Part shown: positions 25,031 through 38,613 of the stretch, in pieces
How positions within the stretch are numbered: the stretch's first letter is position 1
How the letters are laid out: each line of letters begins with the position of its first letter
Assembly: GCA_001466705.2 (NCBI GenBank)
Contig: LATX02000211.1
Span: forward strand, 434,001-498,000
Reading direction: 5' to 3'
Source of the DNA: Moniliophthora roreri
Taxonomy: Eukaryota > Basidiomycota > Agaricomycetes > Agaricales > Marasmiaceae
DNA: 64,000 bases
The notes under the pieces: generated by a model
The model's input: only the letters and a program-made list of their open reading frames with translations
Told to the model about the DNA's origin: nothing
The model's database searches: none
Translations under genes and position numbers: made by a program

Positions 25031-25561
25031 TCAGTGTGAGCCACACTTGTGGTATACTGTCATACTGACGTGATGTACCCCATCTATGAAGGAAAGCGAG
25101 TCCTCGCGAGTGACTTTGCGTTTCAAGGTCGGCTTTGGTTGAGGTGTGGTAACCACTCGACGTGGTTTGTTCTCTAGCTTCCATAGACACTGCTGTTCTC
25201 TCCAAGGAACAGCATCGAGGATGCATGTGGGCACATACATCAGTCCTCGTGGTGCCACCTTTAACCCATAATTCTTCTTCATCTCTCGTAGCCCCAACGA
25301 CTTCCATATCCTCCAAACGCTCTTTAGTGTATAGGAGAAACTGGTTTCTTCCATGGATGGTGAGTCGTTTCTTGCAGTAATTGGATCTATTTCGCAGATG
25401 TAGGCAATGCAGGAATGTGGTGCGGTGAGGTAGAACCAGATGCGTTTGACGCTTGGGGAGATGCGATACCGACGGCATTCGTAGGGCTTTTGTCTGGTGA
25501 TGAGCTGATCCATGTAGTCTAGGGTCATAGGGACAATAACGTCGGTTTGTGAAGGTATCAT
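25031..25561 (-). CDS. ASCH/PUA-like domain protein
   Basis: A 176-residue protein begins at ATG 25561. MDQLITRQKPYECRRYRI followed by KRIWFYLTAPHSCIAYICEI and LREMKKNYGLKVAPRGLMYV has the order of an ASCH/EVE-type PUA-like beta barrel (a 'lk.G.K..E.Rryr' segment, a central strand ending in a basic-aromatic run, then a late 'PRG..YVP' element). Such barrels bind RNA or modified bases. The acidic linker usually found between the second and third segments is short here (TARNDSPSMEETSF), so a deletion is possible. The C-terminal 35 residues may be altered by an unseen intron. Confidence 0.55.
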   Translation of the reverse strand: MIPSQTDVIVPMTLDYMDQLITRQKPYECRRYRISPSVKRIWFYLTAPHSCIAYICEIDPITARNDSPSMEETSFSYTLKSVWRIWKSLGLREMKKNYGLKVAPRGLMYVPTCILDAVPWREQQCLWKLENKPRRVVTTPQPKPTLKRKVTREDSLSFIDGVHHVSMTVYHKCGSH

Positions 25562-25639
25562 GGATTGCAGAGTGGTGGTTGTGATGAGAAGGTTCCTGGT
25601 CGAGAGATCGGGATTTATTAACCGTGAGTTGTCGGTGCC

Positions 25640-25765
25640 TTCAAACAGTCACTCTGTGTCATTGATATGATGTGAGCATGGGAACCCCGCTCCTTGAGCG
25701 CTTGGAGCGCTCGGGCGGTGTATTCCATGGTGTCGAGGACAGACATGTTGATGACGCTATTGAGC
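25640..25765 (-). pseudogene. Short-chain dehydrogenase-like shard
   Basis: The minus strand reads LDTMEYTARALQALKERGSH then AHIISMT, like the alpha-helix and beta-strand before the catalytic Ser in classical SDRs (plmkerg-GhIinis). No cofactor motif or YxxxK is found nearby. Confidence 0.35.
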
Positions 25766-26373
25766 AACCAACATTGATCAACATCAGGAAACCGGAGATG
25801 AATCAGATTCGTTACGCACCTTGACCCGCAGGTGCGCGACTAACATTAATACTTCGAGAGGTCAGCGAAGCATCTAAATTCGACACTGTTGATATTGGGA
25901 CGAAATATCACGAGTATAAAGACAGTAGAAGCGATTGACTGACTGACCTGATCGAGGCTATTTGGAGGCTATTACAAGATTCGCTGCCGCGTGCATAGGC
26001 GCTACGACATGTTTACCAGCGCCTCCCACATCCAACTGTCCTATGTTCCTCATGCAAGGGAAAAATCGGTCGTTCGTCCTCTTGTAGGAGCAGATGCGAG
26101 TAATGGAACAAAGAGGGGCTCCCGAGTGACATGCTGCAAAATTTCAGCGTTAAATAATTTCAATCCTGACCCCGGTCCACCATGATCAGCAAATGTTTGT
26201 CTACTTCTGGCAGCGGCACTTTTGCCTGCTGCTCATACTTTTAGTCGAATCCCGAAGACCGCGAAGAACGGTGTGCAGGCTAACGTCATTGTTCTAGGGA
26301 AAGACGTCAAGGATCAAGGTGCGTCTGCAAGCTTTTTTCCCCTCAGCATTCGCTCAAGAATGTTGCAATTCAG
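25766..26373. other. Upstream region of the F-box gene with a 5' UTR intron
   Basis: A GT-AG intron appears to run from about 26320 (gtgcgt) to 26373 (ttcag) immediately before the start codon, placing a short non-coding exon upstream. Nothing else supported. Confidence 0.4.
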
Positions 26374-28032
26374 ATGCCCAATGAAAACGTGCTGGAAAGG
26401 CTCGAGCTTGAGGTGCGAGCACTGGACGTAACGGCAACTCAGCTAGAAGAAGCAGCGAAGCGGGCCCGACAGGAGTACTACGAAATGCGGAGTCTGCTAA
26501 ATTCGAGAAGAAATGACATGCGTTCACCATTCCTCAAGCTCCCGAACGAGCTTCTACTCGCCATCGCAAATCATTTGGCGGACGAAGATACCAATGGACA
26601 TGCTTTCACCCGAGGTGCAGCACCGTGGGTTGTCTCACAAATTTCCCATCGGCTTCGTCATTTGGCCGTGTCGACGCCCTCGCTGTGGGTCGACATACGG
26701 ATATATATGGAGCGCCTTCATTGGTGTCGCTGCAGAGATCCTCTCGAGATGTTGACGCTATGGTTGGACCGTTCCATGCCCCTTCCTATTTCTTGCCAGG
26801 TGGAGTTGGAAGGGGTGGATAAAACGTTTGTCCTCGAGAGCAAACTCCTTGACCTGTTGATGGCGCATGCCTCGCGTTGGCTTCACATAGACATCAACTT
26901 TGGTAGTCGAGCGGATTTGCATCGCGCACTCGCTACACTCGAGGGGCCCCTCTCTTGTTTGCGGTCTATTCGTCTCGATTTGTGCGTCGAGGAGGACGAC
27001 TACGAGTACTTTTGCAGAAATATGGTTACAATTCCGTTTACCGCATACCTAAATGCGCCAAACCTGGTTGAAGCCTCCCATTCAGTTAATATGGATTTCG
27101 ACCGGGACCTGTCAGACCAGCCCTGCACCATTTTCCCTTTGCCATGGAATCGGCTCAAGGAGGTGGTCTTGCTCATCGATGATGTGGAGGATTTTTTTGA
27201 CGTTGCTCGCCTCCTCGAAAATATTACGTACTGTCGCCTTGTGGTGTATGCCGAAGGTTATTACTCCACGCAGGAGGACTTCAGCTACCTGGAATCGGAA
27301 ACGCAGTACGACCCGATCGAAGGCACTATCATGCTGCCCAACCTGCGTCGCTTGGAGCTCACGGGAGGCATCTGTCGAATAATGAGAATTCTTCGTCAGT
27401 CTCGTGCTCCGAAGCTCACCGACCTCCTCATCGATCCCGAATCTTTGACCGTTGGGGTTCTAGACATCTTTGTAGATGCACTGTCTGATTTTCTGCAACA
27501 AAGTGGATCTCCCCTTCGAGCGCTATTTGCGCCCATCGACCTCCTATCATTTCCCGCACTTACGGATAATATTCAACTAGACGAACTTCATGTGCTCGTT
27601 AGTAACGGCAGGTTCAACCCACTCGTCGAGCAAGTCAAATCCAGAATCGCAGGTCTTGGCTCCACTGCCCTTTTCCCTGGCTTGAAAACCCTACACCTCA
27701 TATCTCCTCATCTTCGCAATAACGAAGTACTATCCACCATTGCCGATGTTGTGGAAAAGCGAAAGCAGGAACTCAAGGTTTTCAGCCTTGACATAGAAGT
27801 TGACGTTCAGAGAGACAAAGTATCCGGTATTGATACCAATCTCCCGTCTTTTAAACGGCTTGTTGAGCTAGGGCGAGGTGATTTGGAGTTTCTGGGACGT
27901 TGGGTCGATGGAAAGTGGTATCCGGTACACAAAACCACGACTGTTTGGGATGCGGAGAGGTATGATAGACTCATGGGACGATTTCGGTTTGGCTGGGGGG
28001 TTCGTAGTCGCTTCGGAAAGTATTGGACATGA
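26374..28032 (+). CDS. F-box protein
   Basis: A single 552-residue exon from ATG 26374. Residues 1-50 form a charged helix (LELEVRALDVTATQLEEAA), followed by an F-box-like segment at about 61-110 (SPFLKLPNELLLAIANHLAD, then HRLRHLAVSTPSLWVDIRI) as in the large mushroom F-box family. The rest is leucine-rich without clear repeats (LPNLRRLELTGGICRIMRI). F-box proteins dock substrates on Skp1-cullin ubiquitin ligases; targets unknown. The gene converges with the kinase-like copy at 28105 (gap 72 bases). Its last about 100 bases recur at 35130 and 39330 attached to kinase shards, so this intact gene looks like the source of those fragments. Confidence 0.8.
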   Translation: MPNENVLERLELEVRALDVTATQLEEAAKRARQEYYEMRSLLNSRRNDMRSPFLKLPNELLLAIANHLADEDTNGHAFTRGAAPWVVSQISHRLRHLAVSTPSLWVDIRIYMERLHWCRCRDPLEMLTLWLDRSMPLPISCQVELEGVDKTFVLESKLLDLLMAHASRWLHIDINFGSRADLHRALATLEGPLSCLRSIRLDLCVEEDDYEYFCRNMVTIPFTAYLNAPNLVEASHSVNMDFDRDLSDQPCTIFPLPWNRLKEVVLLIDDVEDFFDVARLLENITYCRLVVYAEGYYSTQEDFSYLESETQYDPIEGTIMLPNLRRLELTGGICRIMRILRQSRAPKLTDLLIDPESLTVGVLDIFVDALSDFLQQSGSPLRALFAPIDLLSFPALTDNIQLDELHVLVSNGRFNPLVEQVKSRIAGLGSTALFPGLKTLHLISPHLRNNEVLSTIADVVEKRKQELKVFSLDIEVDVQRDKVSGIDTNLPSFKRLVELGRGDLEFLGRWVDGKWYPVHKTTTVWDAERYDRLMGRFRFGWGVRSRFGKYWT

Positions 28033-28104
28033 CAATGGATTAGATACCCATAATGATACACCCATGACCCGTAGAGTTAATAGAGACGTATTCGAGTGGT
28101 ATCT

Positions 28105-29556
28105 CTACTTTGGTGTGGGTACAGCTGGTACACGCATTGCCATATAGTAGATCTGGCGACACCAGTGCAATGGTCTCCGGACAAAACGGCCCCTGAATGT
28201 TTTATATGGCCATGTCGGAGAACGAAGTTTCCATTGGCTTAATCCTTCCACAATGTTGTCAAATCGCAATACTACTTGGTCCATAGTAGGACGCTTCTCA
28301 GGGTCTTCCTGAATCATGTCGTCGATGAGAGGTTCCATGAAGGCTAGCGCAGGGCTAAAGGGCTCCCGTATGGGCGCACCCTAGGAGACAGAACGTTATA
28401 GACACTGTGAGATGACCATAGGAAGCGTGGCTTACCCCAAACTGTGACAGGAAGATATTACGTGGCATCCCAGCGGGCGAACACTGGTAGATGTGTTAAA
28501 ATCACTATAAGATGGTCGCAAATATATCCCACCTCCGCTATACATGTCCGTATAAGGTCTCCAATACGATAAACATCTACCGCAAATGGGTCACACGGTT
28601 GCTCAGGATTATTTCTGAACTCCGGTACCGAAGTGTCTCCCCCATAGATAGGTTTTTTACGAGGTGGTCCAGAGGTAATATCATATTGCTCGCAAAGATC
28701 AAAGTCGATGAAGTAGTATTTCACGGGGTGGCGGGTCCTGCCTCTGGGGTAAAGTTGTTTCTTGAAGTCGTATGTGCTGAACTGATTTATGGGGTGCGGA
28801 AGCCGACTGTACAAAGGGCTGCTATCCATCATAATGTTGTCGAGTTTGACGTCGCTATTGATAGTCTGAGCGAATGAGTGATGTGTAGAGATATTTGGAC
28901 CCACTTGTGCGCTATCCATTGCTCATGCATGAATTGCAAGCCCTTCAGTATTGAACGATTAGCTGGAAGTAAACAAACACAGAGAATACGGCACGAGCCT
29001 CAAAGACTTGTCTGCAGAAGTCCACCACTTCCCCGACCGTGTCAAAGTCTGGTAATTGCCACAGGGTGAGGTGTGGCATAACAAAGATCACTTCTTTATC
29101 GGTATTCGGTAGAGGAATTGTTTCATAGATTGGTATGCAGTGGTTCTTGGGGTCTGACGCTAATGGATCACTGGAGAATAAAGGTCCCATTATCACTTCT
29201 GTTTGACCGACATCGACCTTCTTCAACAAAACCACCGCTCCGTCTGATATACGTCTGGCATCAATCAATTTGTCCTTTAGCTAGAAGGTTTTAGCTATAT
29301 TCGTAACGCCAAAGCTCGAACGGACTCACCAATGAAGTCTGTCCGTCCTCACATTCAAGTCGAGGTTCTTTCGAATTGATCCACGAAGGAGTCCACCAGG
29401 ATGATATCGCGGCCGAAGCATGTACCCACGGTTCTCTAACCACGGTTGATGATCTCTCCAGAACACCTCACCCTTATTGAGACCACCGGGAAAAACGTCG
29501 TGAAGGTATCGAGAAGCGTCAGCAGTCGTAGATTCCTGAGTTGGAGGATATTCCAT
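28105..29556 (-). pseudogene. Kinase-like gene copy 1, frameshifted in exon 1
   Basis: Same exon plan as the intact copy at 35643-36995: start 29556, FWRDHQPWLENRGYMLRPRY, the ARRISDGAVVLLKKVD segment with the ATP-site Lys, spliced AHNDVKLDNIMMDSSPLYS (catalytic loop), YYFIDFDLCEQYD (metal site, DFD for DFG), then PEFRNNPEQPCDPFAVDVYR and a C-terminal lobe ending at 28105. Compared with the paralogues, one base is missing near 29395 (cct-ggt-gga for cct-ggN-tgg), which shifts the end of exon 1. The remaining exons and splice sites are intact, so loss may be recent. Confidence 0.65.
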
Positions 29557-30475
29557 GATAGGTCAGAAGTAAGAAAAAATAAGGTATTTGTTTGAGGGGA
29601 CCGTATACGTTGACGAGGAGAACAAGGACATCCTTGCGAGACATTGTTGGAATGATGGCCAGCTGCAGCATGATTCGATTATCACTTCTATCCGTCGGAC
29701 TAGGGAATCTCTATGCAGAATCTTGGCAGAGTCACACAAACTTCTAGAGGTCCATATCCGAATCGTCGTTAATGGTTGACAAGACGAAGAAATGGCTGCT
29801 GCCCCACAAGAGGTAAGTATACAATTTCACTGATTCGTATACCCGAGCTATCGCGTGGTGAGGCGCGGCATGCTCTTGCCGACGAGCTTCTGCTCGCTCA
29901 ACGCTCTCGCGGTTTTTTCTTCCTTACCCTATCTTCACCTCCGTTCACTCGCTTTTGCAAGCTTTTCATGGAGACATGTAAAATTACATCTCAAATCAAT
30001 ATTAATATAAGAATTTGTCTACTCTGTCGAGTGATCAGATCCTTTTCAAGCTGATTCTTTGCCACACAGGTACTCGAGGGTGCAGTGAAAAACACATGCA
30101 TTCAATGTGCTTTTGAGGGCACGAAAATCTTGGTTGACGTCAGAGGCCAGTGAACCACTTTTTTTGGGTTGAACTGAACTCGAAAAATAGAAGGATGTAT
30201 AAAGCAAATGGATTAGGCGCACGAGGAGAGTTGAAAGGAAAGTCATTATACTCATGAAGAGCCCAGAGTGAATCTATGGGTGCGTTATGACTCTGTTCAG
30301 AACCCAGTGGTCTGAATTGGATATCGCGACCTGAAGTTGACCTAAAGAAGCTCAGAGCCGTGTCAATGTTCAGCCAAGTGTGCCGTCTCGCCAATCACCT
30401 TACCACGCGACAGCTCGGTGGATTCTGGAACCTCTTGCTGCCGCAGGTTGCTTGATTGCTCACTAATCTATTCTC
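29557..30475. other. Duplication junction: kinase promoter tag, shared block, unique DNA
   Basis: 29610-29650 carries the aacaaggacatccttg-type sequence found upstream of the other kinases. 29680-29800 repeats sequence found at about 33105-33240 and, inverted, at 16440-16570. About 29800-30440 is unique and holds no supported gene. Confidence 0.5.
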
Positions 30476-30516
30476 TCATGGTCGGTCGCTTCACGGTCGC
30501 TTATTCCTTGACCCAT

Positions 30517-30660
30517 TGCGGCCACTGCGGCTCAAAGATACAAAGTCCTCAGCCTGTTCAATCTCGGAGTCTTATGTAGGTGCTTCGTAAGATTCTCATC
30601 TAGCGACTTACCAATTCACCTTTCTTTTATCCAGCCAGAGCCGAAATGCGCACTATAAAA
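30517..30660 (+). promoter_or_regulatory. OYE copy B promoter: GCGGC pair and TATA-like box
   Basis: tgcggccactgcgg at 30517-30530 and tataaaa at 30654-30660, 75-81 bases before the ATG. Same layout as copies A and C. Confidence 0.55.
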
Positions 30661-30725
30661 TCCACAGGCTGGTGGACTTCAGCCTCCAGAAACATTTCAC
30701 TTCACTTCACTCCTCTCGATCTTGA

Positions 30726-32064
<1,339 letters not shown>

Positions 32065-32112
32065 ATCTGGACGTACTCATTGAAATGCGACATCTCATAT
32101 ATATATTGGAAT

Positions 32113-32698
32113 TTGACGGTCAACAAAATCATACCACTATGAAAGATCAGAGCTGCAATCTCGGATCGGTTGATACCGAAAAGCTGAGTCGAACCCGGTT
32201 TTCTTCTTGTCGGTTAGTGAGAGCAAGTTCAACCAAGCATCACAGTACCAACCTGGGACACGAGAACTGTCGAAAGTCTGCCTCCCAGGCATTCTGTACG
32301 TCGTCCCCTTCGTACATCACTGCAGTAAACTTAGCCTGCCGATAGGGAAGAATCTCAACCACATAAATCGATCTTCGAGCTGACTTGTGTCGACCAATCA
32401 ATTGGCCATTCCGCCAGTTCCAATCCCATCCTGAGAGGTCCACAGAGTATATCTCCTTAATGATGAACATATCCTCGCGTTTCACGTATTGAAACTGATG
32501 AATTAGCGCTTTAGCTTACTGAAGGATTATTGAAACAGCTACCATGGTCACCTCATCGCACCCAGTACGTTGAGTTGTCTCCTGACCAGCAGTGAAGTTC
32601 ACGATACCCGCATTGATTGTACCATTCACTTGATTCCCATGAACATGATTCAACGTGTTTCGGCCTCGTATATACCTCGACGAGTTGGTGAAACTCAT
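32113..32698 (-). pseudogene. Truncated inverted copy of the 16973 gene (5' exons only)
   Basis: From ATG 32698 the minus strand reads NTLNHVHGNQVNGTINAG and, after an intron, KREDMFIIKEIYSVDLSGWD, YVVEILPYRQAKFTAVMYEG, then exon 3 up to the equivalent of 17550, where similarity stops and the 3' flank of OYE copy B begins. The 3' two thirds of the gene are missing. The remaining exons carry only a few substitutions relative to the parent. Confidence 0.8.
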
Positions 32699-33240
32699 TA
32701 CCAGCGTCGGGTTGCAATTGAAGGAGATGGTGGTTGTAAAGGTAAATGGGTCCTGACCATGAGGCACTGCGCTGCTGTATATATCAGTCGATGTTAGATT
32801 TCATATCACTGGGAGACTGACCTTTCGTCGACGGTAGCGCTGATCACCACGCACAGCATTGATCAGATTGTAGAAGAATAATGTAGCTTTCTTGTATGGC
32901 CCTTGGAGTAACGCTGAGGAAAGGAAAAAACTTGCAAAGAGATCCATGTAGCGTACGGTTTCATCCATCACACCTCTCTCTGAATCGTCTTTGTCCACCG
33001 GAGATGAGATACTAGGTTGTGTAACCATGTTCTCCTCGCCCTTTTGTTGATTTATAGACTCCACCACGGCTGCTCTTTGCGTCGAAGAGTCCGAGTGCCA
33101 AAGAGTCGATTATCACTTCATATCCGTCGGACTTGTGTCGGACCTCTATGCAGAATCTTGACAGAGTCACACAAATTTCTAGAGGTCCATATCCGTTGAA
33201 TATCCGAGTGATGGTTGACAAGACGAAGAAATGGCTGCTG
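32699..33240. other. Inverted copy of the 16.4-16.97 kb block
   Basis: Reverse complement of the intergenic block beside OYE copy A. Here the minus-strand frame from 33028 stays open for about 75 codons (ETVRYMDLFASFFLSSALLQ, later FFYNLINAVRGDQRYRRRK) and ends at a gtcagt donor, so it may be an upstream exon that is broken in the other copy. Confidence 0.45.
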
Positions 33241-33308
33241 CCGCAGGTTGCTCACTAATCCATTCTCTCATGGTCGGTCGCTTCACGGTCGCTTCTTCCT
33301 TGTCCCAT

Positions 33309-33452
33309 TGCGGCCACTGCGGCTCAAAGATATACAGTTCTCAGCCTGTTCAATCTCGGAGTCTTATGTAGGTGCTTCGTAAGACTTTTATCTAGCGACT
33401 TACCAATTCACCTTTCTTTTATCCAGCCAGAGCCGAAATGCGTACTATAAAA
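33309..33452 (+). promoter_or_regulatory. OYE copy C promoter: GCGGC pair and TATA-like box
   Basis: tgcggccactgcgg at 33309-33322 and tataaaa at 33446-33452, 68-74 bases before the ATG, as in copies A and B. Confidence 0.55.
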
Positions 33453-33507
33453 TCCACAAGCTGGCGGACTTCAGTCTCCAGAAACATTTCACTTCACTTC
33501 ACTTTGA

Positions 33508-34856
<1,349 letters not shown>

Positions 34857-35642
34857 GTCTGGACGTACTCATTGAAATGCGACATCTCATATATATATAT
34901 TGGAATTGTATTAATAACAGAATAATTTAATGATACAAGTGCAGTATGACCAGATGGAAGGGCTGCCAGGAGCACTTTCTGCGAGAAGTTGTTCTGGTTT
35001 GAACGTTCAGGACTTGAAGTGGAAGTTTAAAAGTCGCAGATGAGGCACCACGAGAATGACCGTGAATCTGAAGTGAATGGTTCGGTGGAAAAGCGGCCCT
35101 ACCTTGAGTTCTGAATTGGACAGTTTGCGACTCGCATCCTGGGATGCAGAGAGGTACGATAGACTCATGGGACGATTTCAGTTTAGCTGGGGGCCCGTTC
35201 GTAGTCGCTTCGGAAAGTACTGGACATGACAGTGGATTAGATGCTCATAAAAGATAGTATTGCACCTGATTTCTACTCCTAGCAAAGACGCATTCGGGAG
35301 GTACCTTACTTCGATATGTACACGGATTGTCACGTCGTAGAAAGTTTGGCGACACCAGTGCAATGGCCTCTTGACGAAAACTACTCGTATGAGCATGGCT
35401 TACTAGAGAACAAAGCTTCCATCGGCTTGAAGAAACATTTAACACCGAAGGAACAAGGGACAAAACCACCCGTGGTTGGTAACGGAAGTTGACGATGGAC
35501 CCACAACATAATCATCTCTTCTCTGTAGTCGAGCTTCAAAGTTCGAGAAGCATGCCATTACATGCAAGACTGTTGTATGACCAAAATGTTTCAAGGTTAG
35601 CATCTGTATTGCTGACACGGAATGTAAGAAGACAAAGCATCT
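34857..35642. other. Mosaic of kinase and F-box shards
   Basis: In order: OYE 3' flank with a TA repeat near 34892; about 35050-35125 (minus) a kinase exon 2 shard (NSELK.GPLF); 35130-35230 (plus) the F-box 3' end, with the gacgatttca.tt.agctggggg run and the ttggacatga stop; 35280-35400 (minus) a last-exon kinase shard (FVKRPLHWCRQ); then the 3' flank shared with the region below the kinase at 41368. Confidence 0.6.
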
Positions 35643-36995
35643 CTACTTCAGGGTCGGTATAGCTGGTACACGAGTAATCATGTTATACAAATGTCGACAC
35701 CAATGTGAAGGCTTCTTAACGAAACGGCCACGGAATGAGTTATCCTGCCATATGGGAGAACGAAGCTGCCACTGGTTCATTCCCGCAACGATATCACTGA
35801 ATCGCGAAATCACTTGGTCCGTCTTGGGGCGCTTCTCCGGATCACTTTGAGTCATGTCATCTATGAGTGGCTGCATGAATGCAAAGGAAGTATTGCGTGC
35901 CAATTCTCCATCAGGCGCGCCCTAGAGGATAGTATTAGTAAAAAGTAAAGTCGAATAAGATATGCTGCTCACCCCAACAAGTTGAGAGCGTAAAGCGTTC
36001 CCGAGACAGTATACGTCTACTGCAAAGGGATCACAGAGCCGCTCAGGGTATCTATACTCTGGAACCGTTTTGTCACCTCCATAGCCGGGTGCTTTTAGTG
36101 CTGGCCCATCTGCGGGATCATACTTTTCACAGAGGTCGAAATCAATAAAGTAGTATTTCACCGGACGACGAGTCCGAGTTTTGGGATCGAGCCATCTCTT
36201 CCAGTCGTAAGATCTGTGGACGTGCACAGGATGCATGGGATAATTGTACAGAGGGCTGGAGTCCATCATGATGTTGTTAAATTTGATGTCGCTGGGCGAG
36301 CCATTAAGGTTATAGAAGGTGGACTATGGAGGAATGACAACTCACTTGTGGGCAATGTGGTGCTCATGCATAAATTGTAGGCCCTATGGGTCGAGATTCG
36401 ATGTGAGAAGCTGGGACGGAGCAACTCAGGTTACATACCTCGAACACCTGGCGGCAGAATTCGACTACTTCTCCAATGGTATCAAATAACGGGAAATCCC
36501 AATCTCTTAAATAAGGCATGACGATAAGAGCTTCCTCATCTGTATTCGGTAGATCCAGAGTCTCGTAGATGGGTATGCAGTGATTTCTGGTGTCCGAAGC
36601 AAATGGCTCGGTCGAAAACAACGGTCCCATCTTTAGTTCCGGACCAGACGGATCTCGAGCGTTCACCCTCTTCAGTACGACTATAGCACCATCTGAAATA
36701 CGACGAGCATCCACCACATTATGTGACTGTAATACTGTGAGTAACGGATCTAGATATAACGACTCCAACGACTCACCAGTGAACCCGGTCCGTCCTCGCA
36801 GCTCAAGGGAGACTGCTTTGATTTTATCCATGATGGTGTCCATCCTCGACGATAACGAGGCCGAAGGCCATATCCACGTTTCTCGAGCCATTCCGAATTA
36901 TCCCTCCAAAACAGCTCGCTCTCGAGAAGCCCACCCAGGAATCCGTCTGAAAGATACTGGAACGCGTCTGGCTGGTCTCCCGCTGCGTTTGCCAT
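35643..36995 (-). CDS. Kinase-like protein, intact copy 2
   Basis: Five exons (36995-36777, 36726-36439, 36383-36346, 36291-35973, 35921-35643), all in phase, 380 residues. Kinase signs: GAIVVLKRV (ATP-site Lys), MPYLRDWDFP (hinge region), spliced HIAHNDIKFNNIMMD (catalytic loop H-N-D-x-K-x-x-N-N), YYFIDFDLCEKYD (DFD for DFG, metal Asp kept), VPEYRYPERLCDPFAVDVYC (activation-loop end and F helix), then DMTQSDPEKRPKTDQVISRF (Arg of subdomain XI). The Gly-rich loop is not evident, so it may be an atypical or weak kinase. Head to head with the gene at 37479; the shared upstream region is 483 bases. The only fully intact kinase-like copy in the window. Confidence 0.8.
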
Positions 36996-37065
36996 GTTTA
37001 TGCAGGAATTGTGATGGGTCGATTGAGAATTCGGGTGTTGTGAACGAGCAATAAGCTAGTATGTT

Positions 37066-37290
37066 GAGAACAAAAGACAAGGCCATTCTTGTTAGACGTT
37101 GTTGATGGTTGGACCATCACACAAGTGACAGCGGGGACCCACAAAACCCGTGGGAAAACCTCTTGTGCATAATTCTCCGCTCTGACAACAACGACCACGA
37201 CCACCTTATATTTTGTCCAGTGTAACTCAGTAGCAGGGATCTCGCGTCTTTTTGGTCTATCAATCCAGGCTGGCAACTGCCAAAGTGGAA
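37066..37290. promoter_or_regulatory. Bidirectional upstream region of the kinase/helical gene pair
   Basis: gagaacaaaagacaaggcca at 37066-37085 lies 70 bases before the kinase start and recurs before the copies at 42697 and, changed, 40370. gcaactgccaaagtggaa at 37273-37290 lies on the helical-gene side and recurs at 43023-43040. Confidence 0.45.
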
Positions 37291-37478
37291 TTGCAGGACT
37301 GAACAAAATCAGAGTTACTAAACGACATGCAACCACCGTTTTCATTTAGGAATTTTTTGTTCTATCTCCCGCCTTCAAAAGGATGCTTCACTCTTCAGCA
37401 CTTTGCTTACCCCCCTATCCTTCCGTCTCACTTCCAAGTCTCCCCAGCCCCAGCTCCTGATCTGCCCCAATCATCACA

Positions 37479-38613
37479 ATGCCCGAGCCTAACGCTGCAG
37501 CCCTTGCGATATTGGGCGCCTGCGGTGGTGTCGCTAACATTATTGGTACCGGCCTTCAGGCTGCGGATATGGGACTCAAAAGAAGACCCGGTGCTAAACC
37601 TGACACGACTGACTACTTGCTCAACGAATGCATAGACTACACGGATCAAACCCAGTACTACCTCAATATATACTTGGAAAACAGTACACACTCCCTGGAA
37701 GGACTTCGAACGTATCAGCATTTTTATGGGAAATTCAAACAGTGGAGTTGATTTCTGCTATAATTTTGATTATTTGTACTGACGCAGTGACCTTCAGTAA
37801 TATCGCTTTACTCGAGGATGTCTTGGACAAAACCAGTACATCCAAGTCCAGCGGCTCAGGGTTCCACAAGATTCGTAGCATGCTCAAGAAGGCTATCACT
37901 CCCCGTGTGCTCGATGAATATCATACAGAAATCATACATCTGCGGGATGGGATCGTCAAGCACCTGAATCAAATCAAGGTACGCACTCTCCCAGGTGTTC
38001 TCGACCTCGATCAATAACCATCTCCCCTTTATGGACAGATTCATTCGACTAACGCGCTGGGCCAGAATGATGATGCAGAGTCTCACCTGGCGGTGAATGC
38101 CCTTTTGGACCTTGATGCCGCATTAGCCGCAGACCATGGTGTATGTTCATTTCACCGAACTAATCGACACATTAATAACGCCCCTCTCATAGCGGCTTGT
38201 GAAGCTCACATTTCCTAAATGTCTGGTGCGTATGTAACTTTGAATCGTAAAAATAGCGTCGCGCTCAACGCTCGTTATGGCACGCTTAGAAGGACGTAGA
38301 AGAAAAGGCAAAACAGTATTTGAAGGATGAAAACACGGTGAAAAAATGGCTCAACGCGTGGAGAAGGAAGAATATGCGTCAGTTTTTCTTTTCAGTTACG
38401 GTGTCGCCGCTGCCCTACTGACTTCTTTTTCTTTCAGCAACTCCGAGTCGTCACGCTCAGCCTTCTCCAACATATCCGGCAAATCAATCACAGGCATCAA
38501 GCTCACAAGCAGAACAAGGTACTAGATCTCGCCAAACTGCCGGTATAGAAATGGCATCAGCTACGACTCGGCGGAAACAAGTGAAGAATCTCGAGAACCC
38601 CTTCACACAGTAG
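37479..38613 (+). CDS. Helical protein with hydrophobic Gly/Ala-rich N-terminus, partner of the kinase
   Basis: Six exons (37479-37741, 37798-37978, 38039-38140, 38193-38225, 38290-38377, 38438-38613) encode 280 residues. Residues 6-28 are hydrophobic and Gly/Ala-rich (AAALAILGACGGVANIIGTG), followed by predicted amphipathic helices (HKIRSMLKKAITPRVLDEYH, KDVEEKAKQYLKDENTVKKW) and a Ser/Gln-rich tail ending LENPFTQ. The layout (hydrophobic first helix, then a helical bundle, then a flexible tail) resembles the HeLo-like N-terminal domains of fungal cell-death proteins, but sequence identity to that family is not visible and this is inference. A paralogue lies at 43226 beside another kinase copy. 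Confidence 0.65.
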
